DNA from: Linnemannia hyalina
Lineage: Eukaryota > Mortierellomycota > Mortierellomycetes > Mortierellales > Mortierellaceae
Reading direction: 5' to 3'
DNA: 64,000 nt
NCBI GenBank assembly: GCA_019671135.1
Contig: JAHRHY010000004.1
Coordinates: 2,480,001-2,544,000 of the forward strand
In this document: positions 35,771-47,759 of the stretch, in pieces
How the letters are laid out: the number at the start of each line of letters is the position of its first letter
Position numbering within the stretch: position 1 is the stretch's first letter
Position numbers and translations under genes: made by a program
The notes under the pieces: generated by a model
The model's input: only the letters and a program-made list of their open reading frames with translations
Database searches by the model: none
Told to the model about the DNA's origin: nothing

Positions 35771-35917
35771 GAGGGCAACTGTCCCTCAAACGATCAAACC
35801 ATCAACAGCAACAAACAGCAAACACAACAACACAACAGCAAGCCAACTCTACCAACCCTCACTCTCACCCACCCATACACAACTCGCCATCGCCACCACC
35901 ACCAGCCAACTACCACA

Positions 35918-36436
35918 ATGTCGTTCATCTACAACTACTTCGCCTGCGACAACTCTACCCCTTCCGAGAAGGAGAACGCCGCCGCCTTGAAGGCCATCAT
36001 CAAGACCCACAAGTCCGCCCTCAAGTCCGAGATCAAGCAGTATGACACCGACTGCAAACAGGCCGTCAAAGAAGCCGAAGCCGAGTACAAGCGTGTCAAG
36101 AAGCAGGCCGAGGATACCATGTACCGCCAAACACTGGATGCAGTCAACCGCGAGATCGAGGTCATTATGGCGACGGACGAGTACAAGGGGTCGGATGAGA
36201 AGACCAAGGCCAAGATTGTTCAGTTCCAGTCATGGGTTGGGTGTGTCGGCATGTCGTGCTGTGGTGCTGCTTGCGGTGGAGAAAAGAAGGAGCAGGAGCA
36301 GGATCAGGAGATGGCAGAGAAGGAGGTGTTGTTCGATGAGAAGCACCAGGAGCAGGAACAGGAGCAGCAGGGGCTTCCTTCGTACCGAGATGATACCTCG
36401 TACGCCAGTGAGAAGGACGTCCTCCTTTCTGCATAG
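35918..36436 (+). CDS. Small charged coiled-coil protein, family member 2 (172 aa)
   Basis: Intronless. It begins MSFIYNYFACDNSTPSEKEN and continues with a long charged helix (KTHKSALKSEIKQYD, EAEAEYKRVKKQAEDTMYRQ, MATDEYKGSDEKTKAK). A cysteine-containing patch follows (VGCVGMSCCGAACGG, residues about 107-121), then an E/Q-rich tail. It is the closest paralogue of the gene at 45059, sharing promoter and leader as well as coding sequence. The cysteine patch is not in member 1 and could be a lipidation or metal/disulphide site (inference). Function unknown. Confidence 0.82.
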   Translation: MSFIYNYFACDNSTPSEKENAAALKAIIKTHKSALKSEIKQYDTDCKQAVKEAEAEYKRVKKQAEDTMYRQTLDAVNREIEVIMATDEYKGSDEKTKAKIVQFQSWVGCVGMSCCGAACGGEKKEQEQDQEMAEKEVLFDEKHQEQEQEQQGLPSYRDDTSYASEKDVLLSA

Positions 36437-36585
36437 ATCACTCCATCACCCACCTTCACTCCTTCACGGCAGCAATTCACACTTTGTACAAACATAAAAG
36501 TTAATTCTTATTCACAAAACATAAACTACAAAAGCATATCATCCTCTCTCATCTCCAGTCCCGCAATCCTCTCTGGTAACGCCTC

Positions 36586-39500
36586 TCAAAACTTCCTACG
36601 TCCCAACTCTGTAGGAATCGAGAAACTATGGATGAACCCCAAGACGGCAATGGTGGCCATAAGGAAGAACACAAAAAAGTAATTAAACGGGAAACTCAGT
36701 TTGTTGCCCAACGACCACGCCCAAAAGATGCCTCCCAGCGCTGGACCGAACGCGCGCATGAATGAGGCGGATGTCTGGCCAATCCCGTTAACGGTGCCCA
36801 GTAGGTGTGGTGGAGACGAGTTTGTGATCTACAGAATAGGGGTAAGGCAAGGTACAGGTTAGTGTCAGGAGCAAGGTGATACGAGTGATGGATAACAATA
36901 TAGGAAGAAAAAAAAAACGAGAAAAGTCGAACGGACGTACCATGACCATGACGGAAGTGTAGGAAAAGACGCTGCAGAGGTACTTAAAGACAAGGGTTGC
37001 GAGAACCAAACACCTTACCCTCGTCAACTGTCCACCCGTCTCAGCATCACTCTCATCCACCGCAAGTGCACGGATCATCGGGAACGAGATATACACACAA
37101 CAATAGATCAGCTGTGCACACCTAAACAACCACACCGCTGAGAACCGTCTCTCGAGCATAGGGTACACCACAAATTGCATCAACAGTTGCACAATCCCCA
37201 TACACGCAAGACTGGTCGACAGTTGGATCGCAGTCCAACCCAGACCGTGGGATAAGACAGGTGTGACGGCGTAGAGGGCGTAGACTTCTTCGAAGATGAT
37301 CGAGTGGAGTGCCAGCATCGAGTAGGCGACGATGGTGGTGATGGATAGGGGAGAGAGTCCGACTTCGGGGGCTTGTTGGACGACTAGGAGTTGAACGGGT
37401 TGGTTGGGGTCTTTGTTGTTGGGGTCGGGAGGGAGGACAAAGACTTGTGAGGGTGCGACGGATAGACGACTCTGACGTCCGGGGTTGTAGTGGCTTACGC
37501 GGGAACGGGTGTTGAGGTATGCGGGGTCGACGGTGTATCCGTAGTGACTCAATGAAACTGCATCTGCGGGGGTGGATTCCATCTGCTGACGGTGTCTTAA
37601 AGGAGTCTCGGCCATTGACAGTAGTTGTCCTGTCGAGATGGGTCGGTTGTAGGCGTAGATCGATGGGTATGCGGCACTCAAGGGCCGGTCGACATAGCTG
37701 CTGCTCAATCTAGCAAGTTCAGCTTCAGATGCCGAGCTGCCTTGGTGAAAGAGACTAGGTCGGGTGGATACCGGGCGACGGGATAGGGTCGACCTGGCTG
37801 ACGTGGCTCCGTACGAGTGCTGTTGCAATGGATGAGATTGAGCTGAGGATGGTCCAGTATCAAAGGTTAACGTCGCCATAGATCCATACTGGTTGGAGTG
37901 ATCTATTCCACGACGGTTTGAGAACTTGAGCTGCTGCGCTTGAGTCGCATTGGGAGGTAACATGAGTGGCTGGCTCTCCAGATCGATATCCAGTTCCGAC
38001 GCCCCGTTCTGTGTTTCTATATCTCTGTCCGTAGCCTTGTGGTTGCTCGAAAAGTCGCTGAGTAGCTCATCTCGCCCATTAGAGTTGAGGTCATCACGTT
38101 CGACTTCCTGGTAATCGGGACCTCCCTGGTACTGACTGGTGTTGATGGTGTCGTTATAATAGTCATCATCGACATCCTTGTTGGTCTCAACCATAACGCC
38201 TCCTCGCATCCCCTTGGTCTCCTGCAAGAAAAAGAACCCGACCAAGAATCCAACAACACCGCCCATGGATGCAACAAAGCAAGGGAGGAAGTAAGGGTAC
38301 TCGATAAAAAACTCCCAGTCTCCAAAAATCTCTGGGAACGTTTGTGCCGGGTTCGCGAGGTATCCTCCCAGAAATGGACCCACAATCTATGCAAATCATT
38401 GCCACCGTAAAAAAAAAAAAAGAGTGAGCGAGCGAGCATGACCATGTTTGGATCGGCGGTGCGAGGGCGGGGTGTAAAGTTGGAGGACAAGCATACCATG
38501 CCGATACCCCAAGCGAATCCAAAGAGACTGAATGCCTGCGACTGGTTAGACGCATCTGCGATTTCGCCCAGCATGGACTTTGCGACACCGACGTTTCCTA
38601 ATTTGTGGTTGTTCACCGCCATGCAAGTAAGAATAGAAACGATTGCAAATTAGCCCGTGCGTGCGTTGAAAAGGTCATTCTAGTTGTCTAGGGGGTATGT
38701 GAAGGAGAGAAAGGGGAGAATGGGTGTTGTGTGGGAAGAAAATAAAATGCAGCAAGAGGGGCTTGTCATGTATTTAATGCTGCTTGCTTGTTTGTTACCA
38801 TTGAGGAGACCACACATGGAGCGACTGATGATAGCCCAGGCTAGACTCTTGCTAAGTCCGAAGAAAATGCAGGCAATGGATGAGCCGCACAGACCCAGGA
38901 GGAGAATAGGTCTTCTGCCATATCGATCGGACATGTATCCCCAGAAGATGGATGTGCAAAACTGCGCAAAGAAGAACGACGATGCTAATTTTCATGTAAC
39001 ATGTCACAGAGAATGTTTGCTTTGTTAGATAATTGATGGGACCACGGTCGACGAAGATGAGTTGAATAGTGATTGGTTGCTTGTTTCTACTTACCAATGA
39101 GTCCGCAAAAGAAGCCGATCTCGTCTTCGTTTTCGGTGATATGGAAGTCTCTGTGGATGTGGTTTCGGCAATTTGTTGTTGTTGAATCGTGAATGTGAAT
39201 GATGACAAGGTAAAAAGGGTGAAGGATAGGTGAGTAAGGGGTTTCCAATGGGGCAGACAGAAGGATGTGACGGACAAAGACAAATGGACCAGTCACGAAC
39301 AAAAGAAAATTTTGGGCGTAAAAGTCAGTCTCAGGCACAGTCAAGAGACACATACAACACCGAAGGTGTTCCTTACCGGACCTACAGGCGAGGACCGCAG
39401 AAAGCAAAGAGGAAGGAATGAAAAGACACGAAAAAAAGGGTTCAAAGAGACCAATGCGCTTGTCAGTCAGTCATCTGTTCTTTGCGTTATTTTTTGCCCA

Positions 39501-40511
39501 TGTACACATTTACGAAACATGACTCGCAAATAGATACAACGGGCGCACAATGGACAATCCACAACAAGGGGTGACAACAGGAGAGGAGTGCCATGCTATG
39601 CGTGTGTGTGGAATTGTATCCATTTCGAGTCACCATAATGCGCAGAGAAACGAAGACAACGTTACCATAAAATAGATGAAAGGGAAGAGGATAGTCGAGG
39701 TCAGCGGTTCGGAAAAGATGACTACGCCGAGCACGAAAAGAGGGATTTTGGGCAAGGGGGTACGGGTGACAGGTGTAGGTGGATAGTGGATCGAAGACAT
39801 GTCCCCTTGATCTCCCTCACTTCCTTGACCATCCTCATAGGCCGCGCTCGAGACACCGCCACCAGGGTATGAACGACGACGGCCTCTATTATCCTCTGAA
39901 TACGCTTCATAGTCGTCCAGCTCTTCAAGATGCTCCAAGTGAGTATTGTCGTATTCCTGTCGGCGCGAGTGGGTGTCATCTTGACTATAGATCGAAGGAT
40001 CATGGGGAGGACGAGGACGGTGGAGGGATGAATGCCTCGCATATGACGAGCCTGGCGTAGAGGGGATTGGAGGAGGAGAGCTTGGTCGTGGAGAGGACGG
40101 AGCAAAGGGATCGTAAGGGACCGAATCACCGTTATCGACTGATGCGCGGCTGCGTCGCTCTGTGAGTGAAGCATCTCCCGCCCTAGCTGGCGCAGATTCG
40201 ACGAAGCCACTGCTTCCAGCGGTATGATGACGACGACGACGAGTGGAAGGGTCCTGTTGGTAAGCATCTTGAGAATTGAGTTGATGCTGCTGTTGGCTAG
40301 GCTGGAGCCAGATCTGGGCTATTGATGGCACTGTCATTGGATGCTGGTACTGCGACCATGCCATGGCACTCTGTGGACGTTCTCGCGACGGTTGTTGTCG
40401 AGAGGGACTTCTTGAATCGAGGCCACTTTGTGAGGGAATGATCTGGGTGAAGGGACGCTGTTGCGAAGTGGATCGCGACAGCGAGTAGAACTCTTGCATA
40501 GAGGAATCCAT
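36586..40511 (-). CDS. Major facilitator superfamily transporter (TCR/Tet, ZIFL-like type), about 960 aa
   Basis: Six exons: 40511-39661 (donor uncertain), 39150-39095, 38984-38799, 38597-38497, 38386-36941, 36828-36586. A disordered S/P/Q-rich N-terminus of about 255 residues precedes TM1 (PLFVLGVVIFSEPLTSTILF). Then come DFHITENEDEIGFFCGLI, the MFS signature WGYMSDRYGRRP between TM2 and TM3, and NVGVAKSMLGEIADASNQSQ. A long cytoplasmic loop (about 270 residues) separates the two six-helix halves, which end with LMATIAVLGFIHSF. Substrate unknown; related fungal proteins export drugs or organic acids. The first donor is doubtful: GTAACG after FIYFM leaves the frame two bases short, whereas GTTGTC five bases on restores phase and gives FMVTDFHIT. 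Exons 2-6 join cleanly. Confidence 0.75.
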
Positions 40512-42050
40512 CGTGTATATTTGGAATGTGTGTAGTAGGTTATACGAGGAAATCGGACAAGGGTCCAAGAATCGAAAGAGATGAAAGACGAAGGAGAGGG
40601 GAGGATGAATGGCGCCCTTTTATGCTCTGAGAGAGAGGGAGGGGGAAGCGGCTGGAATGAAGAAGTGGGCGAGTGCACTCTCTTTATTGGATCGCAGTGG
40701 ATCAAGGATACTACTTTGCCCTGCTTGTGCCCTGAGGGATTTTTTTTTCGCGAATTGTGGTGTTTTATTTGGGTGCGATGAATGGTTAAAAGAGAAAAAG
40801 GAGAAAAGGAGACACAGATGCAAAGCCCAATAAAAAAAGAGACCTGCTAGGTGGCCTTTTATCCTCACCCCAACCTGCCCCACCAATTGCACCAATTGCA
40901 CCCTTTTTGTACCCACCTCCTTGTCTTTTTTTCTTTTTGTCTCTTAATATACGAAAATATTCTTATGAGTCGTGCCCATGGGAATCTCTATGTCTATGGG
41001 TTTACTATTACCCAAGTCAAGGGGAAGAAAACATAGAAGTGAACGTTTCTTCTAGTTGTACAAGAGTGGAACATAAGAGCGTACAACCTAAACGGGACCC
41101 CCTCTCTCCTATTTGATTGTCCACTTTGCATCGTCCAACTGGGCTCTCCGTGGGAGAGGAAGTAAAAATGGTGTCTGTCCCTTCTCAGCATCCTTTCTAT
41201 CCTTGGCCTTGTTATTGGGTAGACAGAATACTAACAGCGTTCCCCAGATTTTTCTTTTTATGCAAGCAATGCGAACGAATCAATGGATGTGCGTCCTGGT
41301 TGGCTGCTGATGCGCCACCAAAAGCTTTTTGTGCTGGGACTGGTGCCCTGTTGTTTACAGTGCTACAATCTCCTCTTTTCCCCCCGCCAAGACCTTTTCT
41401 ATTGATTGCACTATTCCTCTGGTGTCTTTGATTTTCATTCTCCGTTGTTTGTGTTACGCAATGTATGAGTCTTGGTTCCCATGAACAAAGAACACAATGA
41501 GCACAAAGACACTCAAAGACACTCAAAAAAAAGTGATCTCTTGTCTCCATTGAGGTCATTCGAAACTGATTCCATTCTCAGCAACAAAGGTGATGGCGCT
41601 TGTTACAGAAAAACAAAAGAGGGGCCCGGGTACTTGCACCGAAAGGAGAATAGGGGGTTTGAGGGAAGCAAGTGCGAGGAGCGAGTGAGCAAGAAAGGGG
41701 AAGAACAAAAAAAAAATTGAAAAAAGACAGGACTGAGTAATAATTGGCGGCAAAGGGCAAAGGGGAGAGTGAGTCAACAATGACGGTGGTACAGTACGTA
41801 CTGCGAAGGAGCGTCTTGCTAATAGTTGTTGTTATTGTTGTTGTTGGCTCTCATTGCTCTCTCACTCTCATTCATCTTCGCTGGATTCGAATCACTTCTT
41901 CTTTCCGGATCAACTCTCCTCTCTCATTCATTCACCCTTCCTCGTCTCTCATCTCACCCATCAAATCAGTCCTGTCTTCCTCTCACCCCTTTACCTCTCT
42001 CGCTCACTGATCACCCAACCTTCGTTTCATTCACCTCCTCACAAGGAACA
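40512..42050. promoter_or_regulatory. Divergent intergenic region between the MFS and CASTOR-like genes
   Basis: The 1.5 kb holds the promoters of two divergently transcribed genes. The 200 bp before 42051 are C/T-rich, typical of a leader. No repeat or RNA gene seen. Confidence 0.4.
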
Positions 42051-44417
42051 ATGATTGTCGACATCCTCCCCTTTCGGTTGCAGCTTGCATCTCTCCAGAA
42101 AAAGGACATTCCACGATGCACACATCAGCTCATGAAACTTGTCCTCTTCCCATCAGGGTAACCTACTCCCACCTTGTACTCAATCTCGATCGCCATGCAG
42201 CAATATCACCCTGTTGTTCATAAACAAAGAACACGATGCCTTACAAAAACCTTGTTCTTTTACTTCGTGCTCATAGGCCACGCCACTTTTTCTCCTACAC
42301 GGAAACTGACAAGGAAGTGTCACTCATCCTGGACGAGGAGCATATCCGCGGTTTCCCGGAAAACACAGTCAATGTCTGCAAGGTCATATGGAGGGCGGTT
42401 CAAATCGAGCCCGGCGAGTCAGGCCTCGGTAAGTTGTTTTCCTTGTTCTTTCTTTGGGACGAATGCCATTGGCCGACAACACAGCCCTGACTGGAAGGGT
42501 GTGATGACATAGAAAAGGGTTTTTTTGTTTTACTTATTCATTGCCTTTTTACGCATGAATGAACGAACACGATATAGGTGCAGAGGAAGTGATTTCGCAG
42601 GTGTCGAAGCCATTGGCCGATGTCAACGTCTCCATCATGTATGTCGTCTCATTGGGTATCCTTTCTCTCATTGTTTTCGCAAGCTACCATCAGGATGGCG
42701 TATACAGCAATGAATATTCATCATTTCAAAGGGTTGAGGGCAGCAAGACATAAAAGAGAGCATCAGGACAAAAAAAGACTGCCTAGGTACAGGTCAGCTT
42801 GAAGAAGAGGTTCACAGGACAGAGGAGGGCATAAGGATACGACTGAGGAAAGACTCACAGGACAAGCGAAGGCAGAATGAAGGACTCACAGGAGGGAGCG
42901 TAAGAAAGATCACAGGAAGTGAGAAAAGTTTCACACGATGAGCATGCGAGCGAGGGGTCTATTTTCGACACAAGGATGTGAGCCCTTGCATGTGCATCAT
43001 GTTGCATGCATGCCTCCATGTCCCGAACCATAAGCCGATTCTTCCTTTTTGGTTGCACAAACGACAAAAGTTAAAAAATTCGCCACACCTACTCACCCAC
43101 CCACCCAACCAGGATGTTCCAAAGGAGGTGCACAAAAAAAAGAGTGGCAAACAGGATCATCGCAGACCCATTAAGAATGGCATTTGTTGATCGTCGTATT
43201 AATCTTCCTATCCATGCTATCTTCATGATACTAGGCAAATCTCGACCTATGACGCAGATTTCACCCTGCTGCCAGAATGTGATCTGGAAAGGGCACTGGA
43301 GTGTCTGTCAAGCATATTCTCAATTACAAACAACCCGCTGGAGGATCTCGGCCTGCAGGCTGGCGAACTCAATTCATGGGAGAGCTCTTATCCCAAAAGC
43401 CCCACAGAAATCAATTCCTTGCAGGATGCACTGGCTTTGGAATCGACCCCAAAGTCGAGGCAGGCGAGTCTTACGGGTGACGCAACTACAAAGTCGCCAC
43501 GCGAGGATCCCTTGGAACCGGAGCCGCACATGATCGGCTCATTGTCTCTGAACGACACACCTGATAAGAACAACTCAACATCGACGTCTGCTATAACCAA
43601 AGCACGGCACCCCTTCAACGTTAACTACCCGCAGCGTCTGCACATCACCAGCATGGAAGAGAGTCTCATGAATGTTCTCGCTATCAAGTTGCTGGAGTCC
43701 ATTTTTTTTGACAGCAGGTACGCTTTAGTCACTTTTTTTTTACTGTGACCCCCTCTCTCTCTCCATTGTTATCTTTTGCCATTTTACTCATCACTATCGA
43801 TTCATGTACTCCTTCGTTGGTAATGGGATAAATCCTATCATAGAATGGACCGCTTTTTCTCCTTTACGCGGACAGATACCACATTTAGCATCATTATGGA
43901 CGACGCCACCATGAGTCTCTTCCCCGACCACACCCTCAACACCCACGCTGGCGACTGGCGGTTGATTGCCATCGGAGACGGACCTCTTGGCTTTGACGAA
44001 TGCGGGATTGTCAGCGAGTTCTCCAAGCCCCTGACGGAGAATGGCATCGCTCTCTTCTATCTCAGCACTTTCAGCTCCGACTATATCATGGTGAACGACC
44101 AGGACTTTGAGCTGGCTGTGACGTATCTTCACAAGACTGCCAAGGTCTCATCGGATGAGGTGCCCGCATCAAAAGGTGTTACTGACCAAGGAGTGACAAC
44201 TCTGAAGGGCGGTGGCGGTGGTGATACTGATGATGACGACGAGGAGGATTACGGGGACATTGAAGAGGAGGATCAGGACGATCATTCGACATACTCCTCT
44301 GATTCTGGAAACGAATCTGACATTTCGTCGGAATTAGATCCTGAGGATACATCTCACGACTTGAAGCATGAGGACGACCTGGAGATTGTTTTTGCAGAGG
44401 AGGGCATATCGGCCTAG
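42051..44417 (+). CDS. CASTOR/GATSL-like tandem ACT-domain protein, 458 aa
   Basis: Five exons: 42051-42157, 42277-42428, 42578-42638, 43235-43717, 43844-44417, all GT-AG and in phase (459 codons with stop). The N-terminal half matches the animal CASTOR start: HQLMKLVLFPS, HFFSYTETDKEVSLILDEEH, and NVSIMQISTYDADFTLL. A disordered linker of about 120 residues follows. The second half has FFSFTRTDTTFSIIMDD, then LGFDECGIVSEFSKPL, and ALFYLSTFSSDYIMV. An acidic tail ends the protein. Human CASTOR1 binds arginine at the interface of its two ACT pairs and controls GATOR2/mTORC1; the serine, the FDE glutamate and the STFxxD aspartate that line that pocket all appear here. Function as an amino-acid sensor is inference. 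Fungal members are rarely discussed, so this deserves checking. Confidence 0.87.
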
Positions 44418-44582
44418 AGCAATGTTGCATACACCCACACACCTTAGTCACATCATTTGTACATTAGCACTCATATACTTGCGCTTTGCTCATCGACCTT
44501 TTTTTTTTATTGCTTTGAGGCAAGGAGGATGTGTATTTCGATACAGGTACGAATGTGGGGATGGATGACCGGAGGGAAATCT

Positions 44583-45059
44583 CTAAGCTGATTGGAGGAC
44601 CTCTTTCTCGGCGGGGTACGAGGTGGCACCAGAGACAGGCGCCTCATCCTGGTAACGAGGCAATTCCTGCTCCTGGTCCTTCTCCTCCTTCTCCTCCCTC
44701 TCCCTCTCAGCACCAAGGCACTTATAACCCGCACACCCGACCCAGGACTGGAACTGGACCATTTTGGCCTTGGTCTTCTCATCCGACCCCTTGTACTCGT
44801 CCGTCGCCATAATGACCTCGATCTCGCGGTTGACTGCATCCAGTGTTTGGCGATACATGGTCTCCTCGGCCTGCTTCTTGACACGCTTGTACTCGGCTTC
44901 GGCCTCTTTGACGGTCTGCTTGCAGTCGGTGTCGTACTGCTTAATCTCGGACTTGAGGGCAGTCTTGTTGGTCTTGATGATGGCCTTCAAGGCGGCAGCG
45001 TTCTCCTTCTCGGAAGGGGTCAAGTTGTCACAGGCGAAGTAGTTGTAGATGAACGACAT
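44583..45059 (-). CDS. Small charged coiled-coil protein, family member 3 (158 aa)
   Basis: Intronless; ATG at 45059. It begins MSFIYNYFACDNLTPSEKEN and is nearly the same as member 2 through the helical region (KTNKTALKSEIKQYD, EAEAEYKRVKKQAEETMYRQ, MATDEYKGSDEKTKAK), then VGCAGYKCLGAERER and an acidic tail. The tail diverges most, with the cysteine patch shortened to two cysteines. Gene, leader and promoter form an inverted duplicate of the 35.5-36.4 kb segment. Function unknown. Confidence 0.82.
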   Translation of the reverse strand: MSFIYNYFACDNLTPSEKENAAALKAIIKTNKTALKSEIKQYDTDCKQTVKEAEAEYKRVKKQAEETMYRQTLDAVNREIEVIMATDEYKGSDEKTKAKMVQFQSWVGCAGYKCLGAEREREEKEEKDQEQELPRYQDEAPVSGATSYPAEKEVLQSA

Positions 45060-45220
45060 TTTGGTAGTTTGGTTGGTTGGTTGGTTGGTGGTGGGTTGTG
45101 TGGGTTGGCGAGAGAGTGAGGGTTTGTAGAGTTGTCTTGCTGTATGCTTGTTTCGTTGTGTTGTGTTGTGTTTGCTGTTTGTTGCTGTTGATGGTTTGAT
45201 CTTTTGAGGGACGATTGGCC

Positions 45221-45230
45221 TCCTTTTATG
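45221..45230 (-). promoter_or_regulatory. TATA-like box of coiled-coil member 3
   Basis: Minus-strand GCATAAAAGG, about 165 bp upstream of the ATG at 45059; same context as member 2. Confidence 0.5.
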
Positions 45231-45396
45231 CTCAAATGTCAAAAAGCCCAACTGTTGACGATCGAAATAAAGAAGGGTGTTTTGTAATAAAGCTGTGCAG
45301 CGCCTCCTCACGCCACGCAACCCCAACTACGCATAGGTCATTTTCCTCTCTCTCTCTCTCTCTCTCTCTCGTTTGTTTACACATATGTTCGTTTTT

Positions 45397-45413
45397 TTTG
45401 CCAAGAAAGCCCA
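45397..45413 (-). promoter_or_regulatory. Conserved upstream motif of coiled-coil member 3
   Basis: Minus-strand tgggctttcttggcaaa, identical to the motif at 35555-35571 upstream of member 2 and at a similar distance from the ATG. Confidence 0.45.
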
Positions 45414-46029
45414 GTCAGCGAGGAGAACGCCTCTGTTGCACAGGGACAAACAGGTCTAGTCCACTTTTTAACCAAATCGAGCAAACAACAAAAAAGAGTG
45501 AAATTAAAATAGAACGTGTTCTGCTCTAACGCGATTGTGGGGTACGTGTGCTGGCTTGGCGATCGAAGGGTGGAATAAAAGTCGACTACTAGAGTATGTA
45601 AAGACATACGCGTTTTTATGCATTGAGTTACTTACTGGTCGCTACTTCTTCCATAAGGTTGTTATGACAGTGTCCGTTTTGTTGTCTATGGCTTAGACGC
45701 TAGGTATTCGAACATCGTTCGATAACAGAAGAGAGGGAGTTGAAGACAATAATATAGGCATGGGTGGTCGTTGGCGAGGAAGACACTTCTTGTCTCTCCA
45801 CCCTTTCTCCTTTCCCCCTCACTCTCGGTCTCTTGCTCCTATTAAACCATTAATAGTGACTTCTAGAGCATGTAAGAGGCATGGGTTGCACAAGGGGCCT
45901 TCGTGACGTGGAATACTCGTTCGAGACCCATTTCATCCAGGTATGAAAAGATGGGTGAAGAGGGAATGGAAGGATGGGCTGCATGCAATTTTTCAAGCCA
46001 CGGTGTCTGGGTTATTGCGAAAGAATAAA

Positions 46030-46200
46030 GAATTTCAGAGACAGGAGACACCTCACTCTACCATCAGTCATCCCTTCCTCCCTCATACAGATCCACCTCC
46101 ACTTTTCTCTGCATTCGTCTGTTCATTGGTGCATTCAGCCTCGGCATTCGTTGCCGGGGTCACAACTTAGTGCTCTGAATCCTTGTTGGTTAGTCATTCC
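46030..46200 (+). repeat. Dispersed repeat, copy 1
   Basis: Shares the ordered blocks cagtcatcccttcctcc, tccacctc, gcctcggcattcg, and ctgaatccttgttgg with 51060-51240 (with small differences). Nature unknown; it could be an old solo LTR or MITE fragment. Confidence 0.4.
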
Positions 46201-47759
46201 CTTCTTAATCTCACATTCGCTCGGCATTCACAGGAGAACGACACCATCTACACACAAGAGAGAGGATCGTATTTGTGGACATGGTGGTCAAGGTCATTCC
46301 TCTTTTCCTTTGCCCTCTACCTTCTTCTTGCACAACGACTCTCACATGGGTAGAAAGAGGAGAGAGAGGGAGACGAGTGTGTATGAAGCAAACGTCGATT
46401 CAGAACGATCACGACTTATCATACAGTGTCTTTATTGATCGGTTGCATTCGAAGAGAGTTTTCAGGGTGTGTCTCTGTATGTCTTGGTGCCATTTGATTC
46501 TGCTGGACAACCCAGCGAAGGTCGATTTGTGATGAAGTGTCTCGTCTTTTTTTTTTTTTTTTTTTCCTTGAAGAGAGAATACGAGAGAAGCAGATCACCC
46601 TGAGATTTTTCATGGCATGAACGTCGCGTCTCAGGAACATCACCAAATTCCGAGTCTAATTTAGCACCCACGCTCTTTTTTCTTTTTTTTTTCCACCACA
46701 GGCACAATGCACGGTCACTCTCAACCACCAATCATTCTTGCACTCAACACAAATCTCATCATCTATTTACCAGCAATACAACACCCCTCCTCACATTCCA
46801 CCATTTTCACCACAATACCTGCCCGGTCTTCTGTATCGACAATCAAGAAAACAACATCGACTCCTGCATATACGATCCAGGATCAAAGCACCTTATCAGA
46901 TCCATGGCTTTTTACTCCTAAATGACGGTGGCACACTCTATACGGAGATTTGACCCCGCCTTGCAGCCTTACCTCATCGTATCCGACGATGATGACTTCT
47001 AACCAAGAAATCGGGGGGGCTGGACATCATCCAGAGCATGTGCCTAGCCCCCCACATGATATCGCCAATAATATCACTCCGCTCGGAGGTTCGAACAGCC
47101 GCCTATCGAATCAGGACACAGGATCCCCGGTTGGCACTCAATCCTACCCTTAGTGTGAAGCTCTGACTTGATGGAATCCAGTAAATCCTCTGATTAGTCC
47201 AAGGTACACCCCCGTCCTGCCGATTCGAAAAAAAGATGGCTCGCTTCGAATTACCTTTGACTATTGCAAGTTGAATGCGAGTAACACCAAGGACGAGTAT
47301 TCTCTTCTCCGTATTGACGACATCTTACTCCCTTTTATTGCTGTTCGATCGAAACTGTTTCTGACCGTTTTTTTTTTTTTTTTTCCACCTTCCCTCTCTT
47401 CACCACTCTCTCTTTCTCTTTTTTCTTCTCTCTTTTCTCCTTCGCAACTCAATTGCTGCGGCGATTTACAGCAATCTCAAACAACATATTTAGCCGGCGA
47501 CAAAACGCACTGTGTAAGCGAGCGCCGTCTCACGAAGAGATAAAGAAAAAATCCTGACGTTCGCAAAAGTCTTGGTTCACGAATGGAGAATCTTGTTGAG
47601 AGAGAAGGTACCTTTGCTCATCGATTGGAACCTGGTTCTTTTTTATTGTCCAATAAAAACAATAAAAACACTCTTGCGCATTGTTTTTTTTGGGTTATTG
47701 CATGGTTACTTTTGTTGATATTTGGACTAACATCTTTGATTTTTTTTTCTTTCTTTGGC

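Larger units (their letters stand above)
32149..35917. other. Long region without a supported gene
   Basis: It contains a short third copy of the LTR-like repeat (33715-33775). I find no frame with clear coding character, although a minus-strand stretch at 32930-33170 looks slightly protein-like (HPPNNFLAAYVDRFLRIGQW) without recognisable identity. The last ~360 bp are the promoter and leader of the coiled-coil gene at 35918. Confidence 0.4.
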
